Origin: Mycobacterium kyorinense
Lineage (GTDB): Bacteria; Actinomycetota; Actinomycetes; Mycobacteriales; Mycobacteriaceae
NCBI RefSeq assembly: GCF_001672775.1
Contig: NZ_LZKJ01000088.1
Location: forward strand, 1-64,000
DNA length: 64,000 bases
Direction of reading: 5' to 3'
The position numbers and the translations under genes are program-made. A model generated the notes under the pieces. It was not told the DNA's origin. It did not search any database and saw nothing but the letters and a program-made list of their open reading frames with translations. The stretch's first letter is position 1; each line of letters begins with the position of its first letter. Positions 58,136-64,000 of the stretch are shown one piece after another.

Positions 58136-60331
58136 TCACGGACTGCGGTGCCGCTCCATCAGCGATACCTGATGGTCGCGGACGGTGTGACCCGCCTGCG
58201 GCGACGCGGTCCACTGGCCGTCCGATCCCAATTCCCAGCAGCGGGTGGACGCATCCAGTGCCGACTCGAACAAGTCGTTCAGTTGTGCTGTCAGCCGGGG
58301 ATCTTTGACTTGGGCCATCACCTCGACGCGACGGTCGAGGTTGCGGTGCATCATGTCGGCGCTGCCGATCCAGAACTCGTCGATGGCGCCGAAGTGGAAG
58401 ACCCGCGAGTGCTCGAGGAAGCGACCGAGAATCGAGCGGACGGTGATGTTTTCGGAGAACCCCTCCATGCCGGGGCGCAGGGCGCAAATTCCGCGGACTA
58501 CCACCTCGACGCAGACTCCGGCCTGCGACGCGTGATAGAGCGCATCGATGACCTGCTCGTCGACGAGTGCGTTGGCTTTCAGCCGGATTCTTCCGCCGCC
58601 GCTTTCGCGGTGTGCCTCGACCTCTCGCTGCACGCGTTCGATGATGCCGGTGCGAATGCCGTGCGGAGCCACCAGCAGATTGCGGTAGGTCAGCTTTCGT
58701 GAGTACCCGGTGAGCGAGTTGAACAGGTCAGTCAAGTCGGCACCGATGTCGGGGTCTGCGGTGAGCAGCCCGATGTCTTCGTAGAGTCGCGCGGTCTTGC
58801 TGTTGTAGTTGCCCGTGCCGACATGGCAGTAACGCCGGATCGTCGAACCTTCACGGCGCACCACCAAGCATGTCTTGCAATGTGTCTTGAGCCCGACGAG
58901 CCCATACACCACATGCACGCCGGCCTGCTCGAGCTGACGGGCCCAGCGAATGTTGGCCTGCTCGTCGAATCGGGCTTTGATCTCGACCAGCGCCACCACC
59001 TGTTTACCGGCCTCGGCGGCGTCGATGAGCGCAGTGACGATCGGCGAGTCACCCGACGTGCGGTAGAGCGTTTGTTTGATCGCCAGCACACCCGGGTCAG
59101 CGGCCGCCTGCTCGATGAAGCGTTGCACGCTGGTGGAAAACGAGTCATACGGGTGATGCACCAACACGTCGCCTTCACGCAGGGTGGCGAAAATGCTTTT
59201 GGGCGTCTCCCGCTCGGCGAACGCGGGATGGGTGGCCGGAACGAACGTCGGATCCTTCAAGGCCGGCCGGTCGAGGTCGTAGATCTGCCACAGCGAGGAC
59301 AGGTCCAACAGCCCGGGCACGTTGATCACGTCGCCGGGATGCACGTCGAGTTCGCGCAGCAGCAACTCCAACATGTTCTCGGTCATGTCGTCGGCGACCT
59401 CGAGGCGCACCGGCGACCCGAATCGCCGGCGCGCCAGTTCCCGCTCCAGGGCTTGCAGCAGGTCCTCGTCGCGGTCTTCTTCGACCTCGAAGTCCGCATT
59501 GCGGGTAATGCGGAACACGTGGTGCTCGACAATTTCCAAGCCGGGGAACAACACCGGCAGGAAAGCCGCAATCAGTTCCTCCATCGGCAGGAACCGGACT
59601 TGTGCTTTGCCGTCGCCATTTTCGCGGGCAGCGAGCTCAACAAAGCGATCCACGTTGTCGGGCACTTTGACCCGGGCGAAGTGTGTGCCGCCGTCGTCGG
59701 GTCGTTTGACGGTGACCGCCAGGTTCAGGCTCAGGCCACTGACGAACGGAAACGGGTGAGCCGGATCGACGGCCAACGGTGTCAGAACCGGGAAGACCTG
59801 CTCGTGGAAATACTCCGACAGTTGCTTGCGCTCATCCTCGTTCAGTTCGGTCCACGTGACGACGTGGATACCGTGCTCGGCGAGCGCCGGACGCACCGAG
59901 TCGAGGAACACTCTCGCGTGCCGGCTGGCGATGTGCTGCGTTTGCTCCCCGATGCGACGCAGTTGTTCGCGTGGGGTCAAGCCATCGGCCGAGCGCACCG
60001 ACAGGCCCATGTCGTCGCGGCGCTTCAGACCGGCCACCCGGACCATGTAGAACTCGTCGAGGTTGGAGGCGAAGATCGCCAGAAACTTGGCCCGCTCCAG
60101 CAGAGGCAGCGACGTGTCGGCGGCCAGGGCCAGTACGCGCGCGTTGAAGTCCAGCCAACTCAGCTCGCGATTGAGATATCGGTGCTCAGGAAGCGCGTCC
60201 TCGATTGCGGCCGCTGTCGCCGCGGGCGGTGCGGCCGGCGCCGAGTCACCCGGATGCCACACCGTGGCGTCCGGGCGCGCCTCGGCTGCCTCCCTGGCTT
60301 CGGTTTCGGTCACTGTTCGATCATGGCTCAT
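58136..60331 (-). CDS. ppk1: Polyphosphate kinase
   Basis: A 731-residue PPK1 (Rv2984 homolog) that reversibly makes polyphosphate from [115 protein letters not shown] and [20 protein letters not shown], including the histidines of the active site. The start ATG 60331 (MSHDRTVTE) matches the M. tuberculosis N-terminus; the frame is open further upstream. mutT1 follows in the same direction after 65 bp. Confidence 0.96.
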   Translation of the reverse strand: MSHDRTVTETEAREAAEARPDATVWHPGDSAPAAPPAATAAAIEDALPEHRYLNRELSWLDFNARVLALAADTSLPLLERAKFLAIFASNLDEFYMVRVAGLKRRDDMGLSVRSADGLTPREQLRRIGEQTQHIASRHARVFLDSVRPALAEHGIHVVTWTELNEDERKQLSEYFHEQVFPVLTPLAVDPAHPFPFVSGLSLNLAVTVKRPDDGGTHFARVKVPDNVDRFVELAARENGDGKAQVRFLPMEELIAAFLPVLFPGLEIVEHHVFRITRNADFEVEEDRDEDLLQALERELARRRFGSPVRLEVADDMTENMLELLLRELDVHPGDVINVPGLLDLSSLWQIYDLDRPALKDPTFVPATHPAFAERETPKSIFATLREGDVLVHHPYDSFSTSVQRFIEQAAADPGVLAIKQTLYRTSGDSPIVTALIDAAEAGKQVVALVEIKARFDEQANIRWARQLEQAGVHVVYGLVGLKTHCKTCLVVRREGSTIRRYCHVGTGNYNSKTARLYEDIGLLTADPDIGADLTDLFNSLTGYSRKLTYRNLLVAPHGIRTGIIERVQREVEAHRESGGGRIRLKANALVDEQVIDALYHASQAGVCVEVVVRGICALRPGMEGFSENITVRSILGRFLEHSRVFHFGAIDEFWIGSADMMHRNLDRRVEVMAQVKDPRLTAQLNDLFESALDASTRCWELGSDGQWTASPQAGHTVRDHQVSLMERHRSP

Positions 60332-60386
60332 CGACGGGCACTCCTGCCACCAGCTGACCGACATCCATCCGCCGTTGGTGTGCTGT

Positions 60387-63211
<2,825 letters not shown>

Positions 63212-63272
63212 AGCCGCAGGCCACAGCGCCGTACCCGGCATCGCCGCGCCGACCCGGTAGCCTCTCTAGGTT

Positions 63273-64000
63273 GTGAGTGCCCGTGACCGTATCCGCGTCG
63301 CCGTCGTGTTCGGCGGACGCAGCAACGAGCACGCCATCTCGTGTGTGTCGGCGGGCAGCATTCTGCGCAACCTCGATCCGAGGCGGTTCGAGGTATTGGC
63401 GGTCGGTATCACCCCGGAAGGTTCGTGGGTGCTCACCGACGGAGATCCGGACGCGCTGGCGATCACCAACCGGCAGCTGCCGGGGGTGACGTCGGCGTCG
63501 GGCGCCGAGTTGGCGCTGCCGGCCAGCCCGGAGCGGGCCGGTCAATTGGTGTCGCTGTCGCCGGGGGCCGGGGAGGTGCTGGGCTCCGTCGACGTGGTGT
63601 TTCCGGTGCTGCACGGCCCGTACGGCGAAGACGGCACGATCCAGGGGCTGCTCGAACTCGCCGGAGTGCCCTATGTCGGCGCGGGAGTTCTGGCCAGCGC
63701 CGCGGGCATGGACAAGGAGTTCACCAAGAAGCTGCTGGTGGCGGAGGGGCTTCCGGTCGGCGCTCACACGGTGCTGCGGCCATCGCAGAAGACGCTGGAT
63801 CTCGGCGAGCGGGAGCGGCTGGGCCTGCCGGTCTTCGTCAAGCCCGCGCGCGGCGGCTCCTCGATCGGCGTAAGCCGGGTAACCAGCTGGGACCAGCTGG
63901 CCGCCGCCGTCGCCGACGCAAGGCGCCACGACCCCAAGGTGATCATCGAAGCCGCGATCGTGGGCCGGGAATTGGAGTGCGGCGTGCTCGAATTCCCCGA
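63273..64000 (+). CDS. ddl: D-alanine--D-alanine ligase (5' part, cut by window end)
   Basis: The first 242 codons of Ddl (Rv2981c homolog), which makes the D-Ala-D-Ala of peptidoglycan with ATP; the target of D-cycloserine in mycobacteria. GTG 63273 starts [81 protein letters not shown] and [17 protein letters not shown] are the substrate and ATP-grasp motifs. The frame is open to the last base, in [13 protein letters not shown]. Confidence 0.96.
   Translation, partial: MSARDRIRVAVVFGGRSNEHAISCVSAGSILRNLDPRRFEVLAVGITPEGSWVLTDGDPDALAITNRQLPGVTSASGAELALPASPERAGQLVSLSPGAGEVLGSVDVVFPVLHGPYGEDGTIQGLLELAGVPYVGAGVLASAAGMDKEFTKKLLVAEGLPVGAHTVLRPSQKTLDLGERERLGLPVFVKPARGGSSIGVSRVTSWDQLAAAVADARRHDPKVIIEAAIVGRELECGVLEFP

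Overview
The window is high-GC actinobacterial DNA from a mycobacterium. Nearly every housekeeping gene matches a Mycobacterium tuberculosis gene, in the order of the Rv3029c to Rv2981c block read in reverse (fixAB, iscS, mnmA, ligA, gatCA, pfkA, gatB, lppZ, ilvBNC, serA, leuB, gltX, leuCD, hupB, mutT1, ppk, fbiD, gpsA, ddl). The species cannot be named from the sequence. Several stretches absent from that M. tuberculosis block (ectoine genes, hydrogenase maturation genes, monooxygenase/regulator genes) point to a non-tuberculous species.

Layout: 1-774 holds a broken, folded-back fixA. 808-1764 is fixB, closed by a strong palindromic terminator. 1.8-9.5 kb is an accessory stretch: a large LuxR-type ATPase regulator, two NAD(P)-binding oxidoreductases, a Baeyer-Villiger-type monooxygenase with a PF10118 protein, and a divergent TetR regulator with a clear operator. 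9.5-24.3 kb is core: iscS-mnmA, lpqA, a methionine-synthase-like gene, ligA, an ACT protein, gatCA, pfkA and gatB. Inserted in it are a second PF10118 protein, an orphan MinD/EspI-like ATPase, a small zinc-finger gene and a truncated PAS-ANTAR regulator.

24.5-32.0 kb is a tight operon for [NiFe]-hydrogenase cofactor assembly (hypF, a SIS-HypC fusion, a GmhA-like SIS protein, hypE, hypC, hypD, a conserved unknown, a flavin reductase). It has no hydrogenase subunits and no hypA/hypB. 32.0-35.6 kb holds lppZ, two tandem DoxX-like membrane proteins and cfp6. 35.7-39.3 kb is ilvBNC behind a leader peptide ([16 protein letters not shown]) and an attenuator-like set of hairpins. 39.4-44.3 kb has a flavodoxin/FAD-oxidoreductase pair, serA and leuB.

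44.1-50.1 kb is an ectoine/hydroxyectoine cluster (ectA, ectB, ectC, ectD) bracketed by two paralogous MFS transporters, all on the minus strand. A structured-looking 279-bp spacer separates ectA from ectB. 50.2-64.0 kb returns to core: an FAH-family gene, gltX, tRNA-Gln and tRNA-Glu, a PPOX protein, an IclR regulator divergent from leuCD with two operator boxes, hupB, mutT1, ppk, fbiD, gpsA, a cystathionine gamma-lyase-like gene, and the 5' part of ddl cut by the window end.

Together the genes cover branched-chain amino acid and serine synthesis, tRNA charging (GltX plus GatCAB, with tRNA-Gln and tRNA-Glu), glycolysis, replication/repair, polyphosphate and coenzyme F420 metabolism, osmoprotection and hydrogenase maturation. 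No IS element, prophage, CRISPR array or rRNA was seen, and no gene-free gap exceeds 300 bp. Gene names rest on protein motifs, length and gene order recognised by eye; no database search was run.
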